This document shows positions 36,101 through 51,100 of a DNA stretch of 64,000 nt, one piece after another. How positions within the stretch are numbered: position 1 is the stretch's first letter; each line of letters starts with the position of its first letter. Source of the DNA: Lucinisca nassula (taxonomy: Eukaryota; Mollusca; Bivalvia; Lucinida; Lucinidae); assembly GCA_963580285.1 (NCBI GenBank), contig OY757021.1:94785221-94849220 (forward strand). The letters run 5' to 3'. The notes below the pieces were generated by a model. The model saw only the letters and a list, made by a program, of their open reading frames with translations. It ran no database searches and was not told where the DNA came from. Made by a program: the position numbers and the translations under genes.

Positions 36101-39100
36101 TCTGGATGAAAAAAGAGCCTTATCTGGAGCTATGATTTTCTTCTCAGAGAAAATAAAGCCTGACATTTCATGTGAATTGTTTGGTAAGCAGGCAATTCAT
36201 GTGAAATGTCAAGCCAAATTTTCTCTGAAAAAAAAAAAGGAACAACAACAAAAACGACAACTAGAATGCAAAATATGTTCTAGAAAGGGTTATCCTTTGA
36301 AAGCAAGGAATACACCACAGAACTGAAAAATATGGGGTGTACACGTTTTCTGGGCCAGACTAGCTAGTTTCGGCCAGTTAGGCCTCATCATATTTTCAAA
36401 ATTCAACAATGGAATCAATGATCCCAAAGGAGTGAGTGTTTGAGTTTTACGTCCCACCAACAGCGAAGGTCATATGGAGATGGGGATGATCCCAAAGGAC
36501 AAGAAAATATAAACTACCGTATTCGCCCTAATTACCGCACATGCTCCTATAAGCGCACACCAAAGCTATTTTTGAAAAGGAAATGCATAAGCGCACACTT
36601 TACAGTAACCTCCCCTTGAAGCTCTCATAGTAAATCTACAAAAACTTACCATTATTTCTTCCAACAGTGAAGGCAATGCTTAAGTATCTTTTTCCATCCC
36701 ATTAAATATCAGTATGCATCATCTTGGAAGCTGTTGTTTTCGTATCAAGTGTGCGCTAATTAGGTAGATTTTTCACCATGATTTTATGACACGATTTTGA
36801 AAAAACTAAGCGCCCTGTGCTGTAATTAGGGCGAATACGGTACACTATGATGTAGGGCAGGGAGACTTTTTACAGCCGCCACACATTCCCAGACACCAGC
36901 TGTAGTGATGTTAAATATGTTCTAGAAAGGGTTATCCTTTGGAAGCAAGGTAATCTGCTATACAGTTTTGCTGGACAGTATAAGGGTTAACATCTGTGTA
37001 AAGTATACACTTCAAATAGTGAAATTTTCTAGGGTATACTTCCAGTAATGTGAAATTTGCACTTTACTTGTCTACAATCCCAGTAAAAACCACTAAACTC
37101 CGTTCAGAAAATCTGAATCATCGATTTTTTCGTTTCTTCCTTTTAATACTCATTTTAGCCCATACATCACTATGGGAAAGTTTTAGACCTGACTCTCCGC
37201 CGACTTCTCCAGCAAGTCGTATGTCTCTGCGACAGTCAGGAAAGGCTGTGATTATTTGGAGAAAATTGCAAAACAAAGAAATGAGACTACAGACTAAGTC
37301 CATTTGATGATGATTGTCAGGTAAAATAATACATATTCAAATCCATGTGATGCACTTTATGAATAGATTTGCAATTACGACATACCTTTCATTGGAATGG
37401 ATAGATAGAAGCTCACTAGGAACGGTGAGCCACTAGCGCGATGTGCTGTCAACAGTGGTCAAAATGAATTATACCGATATTAGATGTGGTGTCACAGCTG
37501 ATGATTTTCCATGAAGTGATCGTGCAAATAAAATATAGACGCCCTTGTAATTTACATGAGCAGTAACCACTTCTATATATGGTTTAAAAGGGTGTGTCGA
37601 CCCTGTCAGAATGTCTTAGTCTGTAAACGAAAATTTAGATTTGCAATTTTCTCCAAATAATCACAGCCTTTCCTGGCTGTCGCAGAGGCATACGACTTGT
37701 TGGAGAAATCGGCGGAGGGTGAGGTCTACAAATTTCCCCTAGTGATGTATGGGCTAAAATGAGTATTAAAAGGAAGAAACGAAAAAATCGATGATTCAGA
37801 TTTTCTGAACGGAGTTTATACAGAGATGCCAACCATCCCGATTTTTGCGGAATCTAACCGATTTTTAAGCCCAATTTCCGCATTATGATTTTGTTTGCTG
37901 AAATTTTGGCAAACAACGATTTTAAAGTGGTACGGGATAAAATACTGGAAATGGCCCAACCAGAACACCTGTGTACTGCAACACCCGATTGAGTTTCCTC
38001 CCTTGATTTGACATGCGTAGTTCAACTCAAAAACATAACTGCAGCAGGTGTGACCTTGACCTCAACATGACCCCAAGGTCAAAGGTCAAAAAGTATGACT
38101 TTGCCATATCTTCAACACTTTTGGAGTTGCACTTCTGAAACTTGGTTATTGAATGGCCCGTGGAATATAGAATAAATTGGGATACTTTTGGTGGACCTCA
38201 ACATGACCCCAAGGTCAAAGGTCAAAAACTGTGACTTTGCCTTGTCTTCTACATGTAAACTATTGGATTTTCACTTTCGAGATTTTGCTTATCAGTTAGT
38301 GTTCTTTGCAATTTTTTTTAACTTGCATGTAGTTTTGGCTGGCTAATACATAGTCATTAGTGTTATTCGTAGAAAAAGCAGGTATTTGCGATGGTATACC
38401 ATCGACTGCATGATCTAGTCTCTATATGAAGTGAGGTTGTCAGTACAAGCTTGTTATGATTTTAAGATGTACATATTAACTTCCTGTTGCCGTAGGATCT
38501 TGAAACTTTGTATGATGGTTTCATGCGTTGAGAACAGCAGCATTGCTGCAGTGTACATGTACTAGGGGGAGGTAATCACCCGCCAAACATCATGTCTTTT
38601 TAGGTTGCACTTCATGAAAAAAAAAAAAGATATAAAATAATAAAAAAAAACAACCCATAAAACATTTTCTTGTAACTTAAGGTCTTAACCCTTACCCCAC
38701 TGCATAAATTAATTTAGTCACACCCATTTATGTTTCCGCCAATCAAATAACAGTCGAACTTCAATGGCTCGAACACCTTTGGGACCTCGAAAACCTGTTC
38801 GAGACAGGGGTAGTTTGAGCCACTGAGGTTACTGTCAGGAGGCATAACGAGATACTTTTAAACATTTTTTCGGTGGTCTATGATGAATATGTATGCTCTG
38901 TGTACTCATTAGAATCGTCTCATCGAGGCAATTCTAATGCGTACATACAGCATACATTTGCAAGATAAGAGACTAAAATCTCCTTAACTATACCCAACTA
39001 TTTCTTATGTAGAGGATTTCGCTAGGGGCTCAAGAATGGGTTCGACTCATCCATGGTAAATGAGCCATCGGTGTTCGAGCCATCAAAGTTCTACTGTACT

Positions 39101-42100
39101 TGACGTAACATTCATTCAAATTCCCAAACAGAATGACAAACAGTATAGATCCTGATCAGATGGCTTAGAAGCCATCTGATCTGGATCTACACTGTTTGCA
39201 AAGATAGGGGTTGTCGTGAACATCATGATATCAGTTAAGATAATGCATGTGGTATTTTTTGCAGCCTCTTGTCAGACTGTGCTCACATTGCCTGTGAACT
39301 TTGACCTGCAGAAAGTGCTTGGTAAGTTGTTTATGTTCACATTTAAAGTGTTAGTGTCACTATTTATTGGCTTGGCAGTATAATGGTTCTTGTTGTTACC
39401 GGTAATCAATCACAAAATTGTTGTTTACCATTCTTTATCTAGCCCCTGACCATTGGGGCTTGAAGAAATAAATGGGCTGTATGATGCTCCCACGCAGAGC
39501 TAAATCCGACTGCATACGAGTACTGGTAAACCGCTTTGAGGATCTAAGCGTGCCCTGGCAAAGCGGTGCAAGTCTGACCGTCCATGCTTATAAACCCTAT
39601 TGGTTTCATTGGGCGACAGGGCTTGAGATGTCATTTCATCTCAATGTCGGGTAAAAGTCCCACAAAATTGGAAGCAACATCTCCACCTATTTAGTGTTGA
39701 CGGGGACGTTAAACATCAAATCAAGCCAAACAAAACCATTCTTTATCTGTGAATCTAGATAATACTGGCTTACAGTACACATAAATCACTTTGTAACATT
39801 GTTCATTATAGCACAATTTTGAATATAACATAGTTTTTAAGATAGATTACAACAAAATACAGTAAAATTACTATACTAGGGACAAAAAATAAGGGAACCC
39901 CCAAATTCAAGTAAAAAGAAGCGAAACTGCAATGTCACAGGGAAAGTTTATATGCCAAGGGGATCAGTATCTGGTCCATGCACGACGAGCATTGATGCAT
40001 GCACGACACCTGGTCATGCTTGTGATTGTGTGACAGATTATCTCCCTTGGTATCCGTCGCTATTCTTCTTGCAATGCTAGGCCAAGCTGTTGCAGATTCT
40101 TACAACGCTGCGGTGTGTTGCACACGCAGCGACCCAAGACATCCCAAATGTGCTCAATCGGTGACATATCCGTGGATTTGACTGGCCACGGCAGTGTCCT
40201 TACACCTTGACTGGCCAGTATTACGATGACCAAATTTTACGCCCAGTGGTTGTCCCATTAGCCCAGTGCATTGGTGGGTACCCAAGACGACAACGCGCGC
40301 CCACATCGAGCCCGTGTTGCAGTCGAATTTCTGAGAATTTCTAAGAAGGGTGCAGTTACTGTCTTCGTGTTTTCTTTACACAGTGTCCTCCGGTCAGGGA
40401 CCACCTTTGGGACTGTTCAAAAGTGGTCTTAAAGACCACTTTTCAAAAGTGGTCTTAAAGACCACTTTTGAAAAGTCCCAAAGGTGGTCTTGATATTGGA
40501 ATTTTACTGTATAGTCTACCTGATATTGTGTCTGAATACGGTTGGATGAGTGACAAACAGTGTAGACTTTGATCATTGATGAGATGCCACAAAAGGAGGC
40601 AGCTCATCTGTGTTTATACTGTTTGCTAAGGCTTGTCTGTCCAAATGCATACAGTAAACACTGTGATCGATAGAGCGTTGTTTCTGTACAATTTTAATTA
40701 ACATGGATTTAGCTTAAATGGGCCCCGTCAAGCGATTTTGGTACTTATCGCCTTTGCGAGCAGCGACTGTTCAGGCGAGACTGCGCATCCGCGCAGTCTC
40801 ACCAGAACCTTTGCTGCTCGCTCATACAAGCAGTGAATCAAGAGGAACCTTTAGACAGAAAGCCATATCCCTGGCCCCTCTGAATGGCTGGGCATGCGCA
40901 GTTAAAATTTGTCATGAAGGAATGCTCGAAGACACAAAATCGCTTGGTTTAGATGAGGTAACCTTATTACAATTTTACAGGGTCCCAAAGTGAATTTTAT
41001 ATCAGCTTAACCCTCACTATGCTGAATATTTCTATCTGAATCAATACTATAAAGTTATTAACCCTTGTCCTGCTGAATATTTAAATATGCCACACCCACT
41101 ACTGATTACCAGCCAATCAGATTACTTGATGTAAATTATTGCAAAAATTCATAAAGTGAATGGCAAACAATGCAGATCCTGATCAGATGGCTTCTGAAGA
41201 AGCCATCTGATCTGGATCTGCATTGTTTGAACGGCAAGACATATCCGGGCTCGGCAGGACAAGGGTTAATCAAGTAATTTCATATTGGCCCAGTACAGCT
41301 CTGAGGGCCAATACAACTGACAGAGGACCTGTAAGTGGGCCAGTGCGAAATTACTTGATTAATGATAAATTTATTAATTGACATGATTAAAAACATGATT
41401 CTTGATATTTGACCTCAGCCACCTCCGTTTAATATTGGTTGACTTGGTGTTAGTACAGATGACCTCTGATCAAATACAGGATAGTCAATTTATAATGTTT
41501 TGAAAAATGGATATACAGTGTATCTGGTATCAGTAGCGAGAGTTATAATCATTATATAGCTAAACAAGTACATGTATGTTTATGGATAAAATGGCCATTT
41601 TTTTTTATTTGTTAAAACAAACACTTTTCTGCATTATGCAACAAAACAACCATAACATAGTCATGTTTCTATATAGTCTATGTATTCATTGTTTCTGTCA
41701 ATTCAATAATTTTTGGGTCCGAATACATATGTACTATTTCATATTCAACACTAACTATTTCATATGTAAAGCAGAGTAATGAGTTATATAACTCTAGATA
41801 AGGCACTTTTTTTCAAAAAAAAAAGAAGATACTTTTTCTTATTTATGCATGAAAGCCCTCATAAGAAGTGCCTCGACGAGCACTTCTCGACGAGAAGTGC
41901 AGAAATAAGAAAAACAATATTTAGATACCCCTTCTTATCTGGGGCTATGAATTATATGTCTAAAGAGGTTCATTTTAACTTTACATTTTCATGAAGGTGC
42001 TTATATGACATATGAGGCCCATGAAGAGGGAAACCAGCAAGATATGTTAAGCACATCATCTCTAAGGAGAAAATTATTTTTCCATGGTGATACCAGTAGT

Positions 42101-45100
42101 CTGGCTCCCAGTCCAGTCAAGTAAGTTAATCAGATTTGTTTTTGAGAAAGAGATACTCATGTTATCTACAAGAAATTCTGTTTTCTGCTGCAAAGTTGTA
42201 ATTGGTAGATGTAGCATATGATGGTATTTTTGATAAGATTTATCATCCTATTCAAATACATTGCAAATTTTACCGCCAAAAAAAGAAAATTTTCGGATGA
42301 AAAATAACGATATTTTTCTTATTTCTGCTCAAAATATAGATTGTGGGTATCGAGTACCCACAATCTATATTTTTTTTAGAGTAGAAATAGGAAAAATAAG
42401 GTTTACCACTGTAAACCCCAGTTTTACTATATAAAAGTGGGGTTCATTGGGGTCAAAATTATATAGGCGTGTTCTTGTGATGACTTTATACTCCTTGCAA
42501 AGATTTCCATCAAATTAGATAATTACTTTTTTTATAGTCAGACAGTTTGTTATGCATCCCAATGATATATGTCTTTCTGCTCTTCAGAGTTACTGTCACG
42601 GTTTTAATTTTTTTTATAAAACCAAGAGTTGAAATTCAGTCTCCTGAAACTTTACATTTAAGGGGAATGGGAACACCTGGAAGTTTTTTTCCCCTGCCAT
42701 TTTTCAAAGGGAGACAACTTTCGGGACTTCCCGTTCGTTTTTCTATAAGCCCTGTCCCAATGAAAAAGGGGTCTACTCTACAAGGAAAGAATTTGCTCCT
42801 CTGGAGCAAATTCTTTCCTTTAAGAGTTGACCCCTATTGACATGGGATACAAAAATTAGTTTTGCAGGAGTTGCCTCCCCTGAAGGTGTTCCCATTCCCC
42901 TTAAGATGCCAAGAAAAACTGCATCTGAAAATGTCATCTGATTATGCATCTCTTTTCAAACATATTTTTGCATACAGGCAATTAGTGTAGACTAGAGGAG
43001 TGGTCTGATCTTGATCCACACTTTATAACTTTTCAGCAGACCACAAATCATGACAATGTTTTGATTTTCATCTTAAGAATGGTATTAAGTCAAGAAAAAT
43101 TTTGGCAAAATCAGAATCAAGTACTGTCATAATTTTTCACTCAAATAACAAGAAGAAGAAAAAGAACTGTGGTGACCACACTGTCAATTTCATCCCTGGA
43201 TTTTGTCTGCTGTCAAGCACAATGTATCTGTTCTGCACAAAGTGGGAATCAGTACAATTCTGGATTTTTCCTGTGCAAAGTAGGAATTCTCACTTTGTGC
43301 AACAATTCTGGAATTGTACCAGTACAATTCTAGAATTGCACATGGACCCGAATTATTTGGACAAAGTAAGAATCAAATCGATGAAAAGGGTATCTTGTCT
43401 TTATTTTCATACACATTTTATTTGGTACCAGTTTTTGGAAAAAATAAATGATACAAAAATCCGTTAAAATGGATTATATTAATCGAAGAGGCTATAAAAT
43501 TATTGTTTCTGCAAAAAATCAGTATGATAACTCACCAATTTTAAGTTGTCTTTCATGTCTCTAATTTGGAAAGCCCTCTATGAAGCATTTCTTACCATAC
43601 ATACTGTTTTGGTATTTCAGAGGGTCTTCTGATGGAGGGACACAGTCTGAACCTATGTCTCCTAAACTGAATCCTGACTGGAATGCTACTACTCCTCTTA
43701 GAAATACTCCAGCTGTGAGTACCTCCGAATACATGTACAGAGGACTTGCGCTATAACAACAGTTTTTGTTCCCTATTATTGTGTAGTTATAATGAATTTT
43801 CCGTTATAAAGAATCCCAGCTGGGAGTATGATAGGTTACAAAAGGTCTTTTCCACATCATTACTCCAAGAAACAAATGTTATAGACATTTGTTAGAATTG
43901 CCTCGGTGAGGCGATTCTAACAAATATCTAAAACATTTGTTTCTTGGCGTATCAAATTACAAGAATCTTTCATGACTATGGATTTGATTTCGGCATTTCC
44001 AACCCAAGGGAAGCCCATGTACCACGGAATCGAGGCTAATCCTTGAGCTAAAAATTCATTCTATTGAAATTGTCTTATAACGAGTTTTGCCGTTGAAACG
44101 GATGTCGATATAAAGCGGGTTGACTGTACTCTTATGATAACATACCCATGCGATATAGTGCATTTTTTCACATCTCCAAATTGGCTACTTTTCTGCTGAA
44201 AATCCATGATATTTGTCTTATTTGTACTGCAAACATAGGTTGTGGGTGCCAGTTAGAACTATCTCATTGAGGCGGTTCTAACAAGTACCCACAACCGATG
44301 TCTTGGAGCAGAAACAAGAAAAATTAATGTATACCCCCATAAACCCCAGTTTTCTCCATATATAGTGGGGTTTAGGAGGTGTTCATTTCATGGACTTGTT
44401 CATGTTATATTCTCAGACAATGGCCAGTGGTTCCAAACTAACAGTGTGGGGTGGTTGCGTGTGGGCCAAGGTGTCATGTATCTTGCGTCACTGGGGCATC
44501 CAACTGATATTGGCTTATGGTTGGGCAAGGCCTGCTGTTCTTGCAGCATGTAAGTGTAGAGGGGGAATGTTGTTATTTCTTCTGTTTCTACACGTCCATT
44601 CACTTTCCTCTTTCTTCCCTTTACCTCTACTATTTCTTCTATCTCTTTTTATGCCCCCGGAATCTAAGATTCTGGGGGGCATATAGTTTTTGGTCTGTCC
44701 GTCTGTTTGTCCGTTTGTCCGTTTGTCCGTCTGCAAAAACTTTAACATTGGGCATAACTTTTGAATGGTAAGTGGTACAGCTTTCATACTTCACATGTGC
44801 ATTCCTTGTCACAAGACCTTTCAAGAGGTACCATAAATTTTGACCTCGTGACCTTCACCTTGAGATTTGACCTACTTTTGACCTCCTTTTTAAAAACTTC
44901 AACATTGGCTATAACTTTTGATTAGTAACTGATAGAGCTTTAATATTTCACATGTGCATTCCTTGTCGCAAGACCTTTCTATTGGTACTATAATTTTTGA
45001 CCTCGTGACCTTGACATTTGACCTACTTTTGACCTCCTTTTTAAAAACTTTAACATTGGCTATAACTTTTGATTAGTAACTGATAGAGCTTTAATATTTC

Positions 45101-48100
45101 ACATGTGCATTCCTTGTTAAGGCTTGAACTTTGGCCATACCTTTTGATTGCTTAGTGATACTGCTTTCATATTTAACATGCGCTGTCCGGGGGCATCAGT
45201 GTTTCACAAAAACATCTTGTTCTCCCTTTCTCTGGGAGATGACACAAAATGACCCACAAGGATTGATATGTTGTTAAACTCCAAAAAATCAGTCAATCAA
45301 AGCTAATAAGGTCATTAATTACCATTTCACAGAATCACTAAAAAGTTTATCTTTTTGTTATGCCCCCGCCATTCGAAGAATGGTGGAAGGGCATATAGCA
45401 TTGCCCCTGTCCGTCCGTTCGTTCGTCCGTCAGTCCGTTCGTCCGTCCGAAACTTAAACGCAGTCAATAACTTCCTTATTTCTGGATGGATTTTTAAATT
45501 ATTTTGTAGACATGTTAACCATCATGAGTCGATGTGTCCAGTGCAAACCCAGGTCCGTACCTCCAAGGTCAAGGTCATACTTAGAGGTCAAAGGTCAAAA
45601 AAGGGTCCGAAACTTCAAGACAGTCAATAACTTCCTTATTTATGGATGGATTTTGAAATTACTTTGTAGAAATGTTAACCATCATGGGACAATGTGTCAC
45701 ATGCAAAACCCAGGTCTGTATCTCCAAGGTCAAGGTCATACTTAGAGTCAAAGGTCAAAAAAAAGGGTCTGAAACTTAAAAGTAGTCAATAACTTTCTTA
45801 ATTCTGGATGAATTTTGAAATTACTTGGCAGAAATGTTGGCCATCATTAGACAATCTGCCGCACACAAAACCAAAGACCTTTCCTTCAAGGTCAAGGTCA
45901 AACTTGGGGGTCAGATGTGAAAAAAGGGTCCAAAACTTAAACACCGTCAATAACTTTCTATGGATAAATACGAATATAGACATATTTTCAGACGGGGGCA
46001 TCCGTGTCCTATGGATGCATTTGTAGTTATTGCAGATATGCCAATGTTTTTGCTGAAAAAAGTTAGTAGCTTTTCCGAATACAAAAATAATAACATTTTT
46101 CGGCAAAAATATCTGTGTGTTAGATACTGTACTTGGAAGACCATTTCACATTTTGGACACTGATGAGTTTGTTAAACTAAAGATTACTTAACATAGAGTT
46201 TTATAATGTCACTTCGATTGCTGGTGTCCACCATATTTGATGTGACATCAGATATCACGCAGTGATGTCAAACCTGGGTATGATAACATGGATAAGATAA
46301 AAAATTCTATCCCAGGGTAATAATCCTGGATTTCCTTTCCTGAAATGCAAGAAAAGTTCAGTTGTTGTGCAGGCCAATTTGATTATTTGCTGTTTACTTT
46401 TTACTTGTGGCTCATTCTATATGTGTTGTAGTCAGTGAAATTACAGTGAATTTTCAATAACTTGAACACAGTTAGCATGCTTATGATGACTTATTCAAAG
46501 ACTCCTATGTCACTGAAGAATTCTTCATATAGGTCCATGGTGAGGCGAAGATTTCATTTATCTTGCGTCACAGCGGTGTCCAACTGATATTGGCTTTTAG
46601 TTGGGCAAGGCTTGCTGTCCTAGTAGCAGGTATGTGTATCTTGCGTCACAGCGGTGTCTAACTGATATTGGCTTTCAGTTGGGCAAGGCCTGCTGTCCTA
46701 GTAGCAGATACGTGTATCTTGTGTCACAGCGGCGTACAACTGATATTGGCTTTCAGTTGGGCAAGGCCTGCTGTCCTAGTAGCAGGTATGTCTATCTTGT
46801 GTTACAGCGGTGTCCAACTGATATTGGCTTTCAGTTGGGCAAGGCCTGCTGTCTTAGTAGCAGATATGTGTATCTTGTGTCACAGCGGTGTCCAACTGAT
46901 ATTGGCTTTCAGTTGGGCAAGGCCTGCTGTCCTAGTAGTAGGTATGTGTATCTTGTGTCACAGTGGCGTCCAACTGATATTCGCTTTCAGTTGGGCAAGG
47001 CCTGTTGTCCTAGTAGCAGATACGTGTATCTTGCGTCACAGCGGTGTCCAACTGATATTGCCTTTCAGTTGGGCAAGGCCTGCTGTCCTAGTAGCAGGTA
47101 TGTGTATCTTGCATCACAGCGGCGTCCAACTGATATTGCCTTTCATTTTTGCAAGGCCTGTTGTCCTAGTAGCAGGTATGTGTATCTTGCATCACAGCGG
47201 CGTCCAACTGATATTGCCTTTCATTTTGGCAAGGCCTGCTGTCCTAGTATGAGGTATGTGTATCTTGTGTCACAGCGGTGTCCAACTGATATTGCTTTTC
47301 AGTTGGGCAAGGCCTGTTGTCCTAGTAGCAGGTATGTGTATCTTGCATCACAGCGGCGTCCAACTGATATTGCCTTTCATTTTGGCAAGGCCTGCTGTCC
47401 TAGTAGCAGGTATGTGTATCTTGTGTCACAGCGGCGTCCAACTGATATTGGCTTTCATTTTGGCAAGGCCTGCTGTCCTAGTAGCAGGTATGTGTATCTT
47501 GTGTCACAGCTGCGTCCAACTGATATTGCCTTTCATTTTGGCAAGGCCTGCTGTCCTAGTAGCAGGTATGTGTATCTTGTGTCACAGCGGCGTCCAACTG
47601 ATATTGCCTTTCATTTTGGCAAGGCCTGCTGTCCTAGTAGCAGGTATGTGTATCTTGTGTCACAGCGGTGTCCAACTGATATTGCCTTTCATTTTGGCAA
47701 GGCCTGCTGTCCTAGTAGCAGGTATGTGTATCTTGTGTCACAGCGGTGTCCAACTGATATTGCCTTTCATTTTGGCAAAGCCTGCTGTCCTAGTAGCAGG
47801 TATGTGTATCTTGTGTCACAGCGGCATCCAACTGATATTGCCTTTCATTTTGGCAAGGCCTGCTGTCCTAGTAGCAGGTATGTGTATCTTGTGTCACAGC
47901 GGCGTCCAACTGATATTGGCTTTCAGTTGGTCAAGGCCTGCTGTCCTAGTAGCAGGTATGTGTATCTTGCGTCACAGTGGCATCCAACTGATATTGGCTA
48001 CAGTTGGGCAAGCAGCAGGTATGTGTAGAGAGGGAATGTTTTTACTTGTTTTGTTTCTACATTCCATTTATTTTCCTTTTTCTCTTCTGTCTTTCACTTT

Positions 48101-51100
48101 CATCTCCTGTATCATCTCTTCTATCTTTCTCTGGGAGATGGCACAAAATGACCCACATGTTCAACGTCAACACAATCAATCAATACCATAGGTACAGGTA
48201 TCCACATACACCATAACCTCTTTATGACTCTAATAATGGGGTCCAAAGCAGAAATGGTGTTACTTAAAACAACCGTGTTATATCCAAACAAAAAGGTGTA
48301 GATTATATAGAAAAATGACCATTTATGGACATTTTCCTATATTATCTACACATTTTTGGGATCCATCTTGAAACGGTGTTATATCCAAATTGTGTTAAAA
48401 TGAACTGTGTTATAACAAGGTTTTAGTGTAATGTGCTTAAGTCAGGGACTTATTACTGATTTTATCTTCAAAAGATATATTTTGTGCACACATGAGAATA
48501 ACCTAAATGAGGTGATTCTAATGAGCATTCACAACATTCCTTTGTTATCTTGTGTGTACACTTTGGAATAGCCTCACTGAGGAGATTCTAACGAGTACAC
48601 AAAACAATTGTATTGTTCTACTGAAGACCGAAAAGATGTAATTAAGTGGTGTCTCGACTGTTGCTATGATTAACCCTGAATAGTTCAAACTACCCCTATT
48701 TGGAATACATTTTCAGGGTCCTTAAGGGGAATGGGTACAACTCCTGCAGGGGAGGCAACTCCTGCAAAAGTGTTTTTGTCTCCCATGTCAATAGGGGTCA
48801 ACTCTTAACCCTTTTTCGTTGGGACTGAGCCTATAAAAAAGTGAACAGGAAGTCCCTTTGAAACATGGCGGGAACATTATCTGCCAGGTGTTCCCATTCC
48901 CCTTAAGATACACCAGCTATTGGAATGTATTAACTGTATTAACAAAAAACTTCATCTGAAAATGTTGTCTGTTTATGTCGTCTGCTGCATGGTCTTGCAA
49001 ACTTTTCAAACATACTTTCACATGCAGGGAAACAGTGTGGACCCTGATCAGACTGCTCCTGATCAGGGTCCGCACTGTTTGCAACATTTACTTTTATGGT
49101 AACCAGCAGATGACAAAGCAGACGACAATCGTTGTGATTGGCATATTAGTAGTTATTAAACTACATTTATATATGGCTGTGCAGTAGAAACGTGGATATT
49201 GAAACAATAAATTTATTTTTATTTCAGTTTTCATCTAGTCCGATCAAGAAGGGTGTTACGCCCCAACACAGACACAGGCGCTGCTCTTCTGACCCAGAGT
49301 TTGTGGCTTCTCCAGAGTTGTCTCCCATCATAGACAGGACAAAGCCATGTAAGAATTGATTCTGACCTACTTTCAGGATAAATTGCTCCAGATAAGGCTG
49401 AGTAATGAGGATAATTACAGGATAATTTTTGTCACGTCTGCTTTAACCCATTGTAGGCGGGAAACCCCAAAAGGGGTACCTTGGCAAATAGTGCAGGCCC
49501 AGATCAGACGCCGCAGAACGCGGCTTCTGATCAGGGCTTGCACTACAGTCAACGCTCGTTATCTCGAATCTAACAGGACCGTATTAAAAAGTTTGAGTTA
49601 TCCGTAGTACGAGATAACCAAAGTGGGACGTCAAATGTATGTTTGCTGTTCTTCTGGAGTGAAATAGCACTACATTTGCTAGCGGGTATCAGCACTTAAT
49701 CATTCAGAGTCAGCACAAGACAAAGCCTTCTAGAAGGTCATGCAACTGACGAAGACTCGGATCAGCCTGTTCACATAGTCTTTATTTTTCGTGCGAGCCT
49801 GCTGCGGTTTAACTAAGAATTGAGACCTAGCTAGTCGAATGCACTGGGTCATCTGAGTCATCACCTGCCACACAGTTCTTCTTATAGTTTCTGTTGTGCT
49901 CTGGCTCATCTGTGAAATCATTGACACAAGACGGTGTTACAAGATCAAAAATTGAGCACCACATGTCAGTCTTAATTGCACGCATGTGATTTTCATAGTA
50001 GCGGTAAAGGTATTGTTTGCGCTGATTGAAATTTTAAATGCACCAGGACCAATAATAATTTCATTGTGAGCACTGACTTTTTTTAATTGAAAGACCGGCA
50101 GCATTTTTTTTTGTTTCATTCTTTACGTCATGAATTCCAGTTCGAGATGCGCAGTAGTAAAAACAGTGAAAAATTTATTCAGGGACTGACAGTGATGGGC
50201 GAGATAGCCGAAGTGTCGACTTTAAAGTAGTTTGACACATGCGAAGCTAAAATACAATAAATATATAGGAGAAATATACCGGACTTAGAAATGGGTTCGA
50301 TGTAAGTGATAGGGTCGAGATATGCGAGGTTGAGATAACCAGAGTCAACTGTATTTGTTATCAGAATTTACAGCCAAAAATAGAATAAAAGTGAAAAACA
50401 TTGACCTGGCACCCCTTTTATGACAAATGGACTTGTCCAACATACAGCAATGGAAGAGTCCACTAGTATACAATGGGTTAAGCTCGCATGCTATAGGAGT
50501 TTCGTTTTTCATCCATTCTTCTGTCTGTTTGTCAGTCTGTCAACATTGGTGTCAACCCGAATGTTGAAGTCCGTATCTCAAGCACTAGAATAACAGGTTG
50601 TTACAAAGCCTTCAGAGAAGTTCTGGATTTTAGAAAGAGCTGCTTACCTGTGAATTTTCTTTCCTTTCATGCCAACCCTTCAAGCATTACTTTCAGAGCA
50701 GACAACAGTTGATTTTTTTTCAGAGAATTTTCCTTATTTCTCCATATATACCTATGTTGTGGGTATTTATTAGACCAAGGCAGTTCTAATGACTGCCCAC
50801 AGCATTGGTTTTTATCATTAAACACTCCCCAGATTTGTTTCTTGACTACCCACAACATACGTTTTTATTTTTCAATACCCACACAGAGCTGAAACCGACC
50901 GCACACAAGTACTGGTAAACCGCTTTGAGGATCTAAGCCTGCCCAGGCAAAGCGGTGCGAGTTGGCCCGTCCATGCTTATATACCCTATTGGTTTCATTG
51001 GGCGACAGGGTTTTAGATGTCATTTCATCTCACTGTTGGGTAAAAGTCCCACAAAATTGAAAGCAGCGTCTCCAAAATGACCTATACAGTGTTGACGGAG

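Noticed and set aside
44515..44787. Basic Asp/Thr/Gly-rich frame on the - strand
   Set aside because: Translation of the TCCG-rich tract of a pearl-like element.
46601..48191. Long open frames encoding 26-residue repeats
   Set aside because: The repeat length (78) is a multiple of three and the unit has no stop in two frames, so openness is automatic. The unit is SINE sequence with no start context or splice signals.
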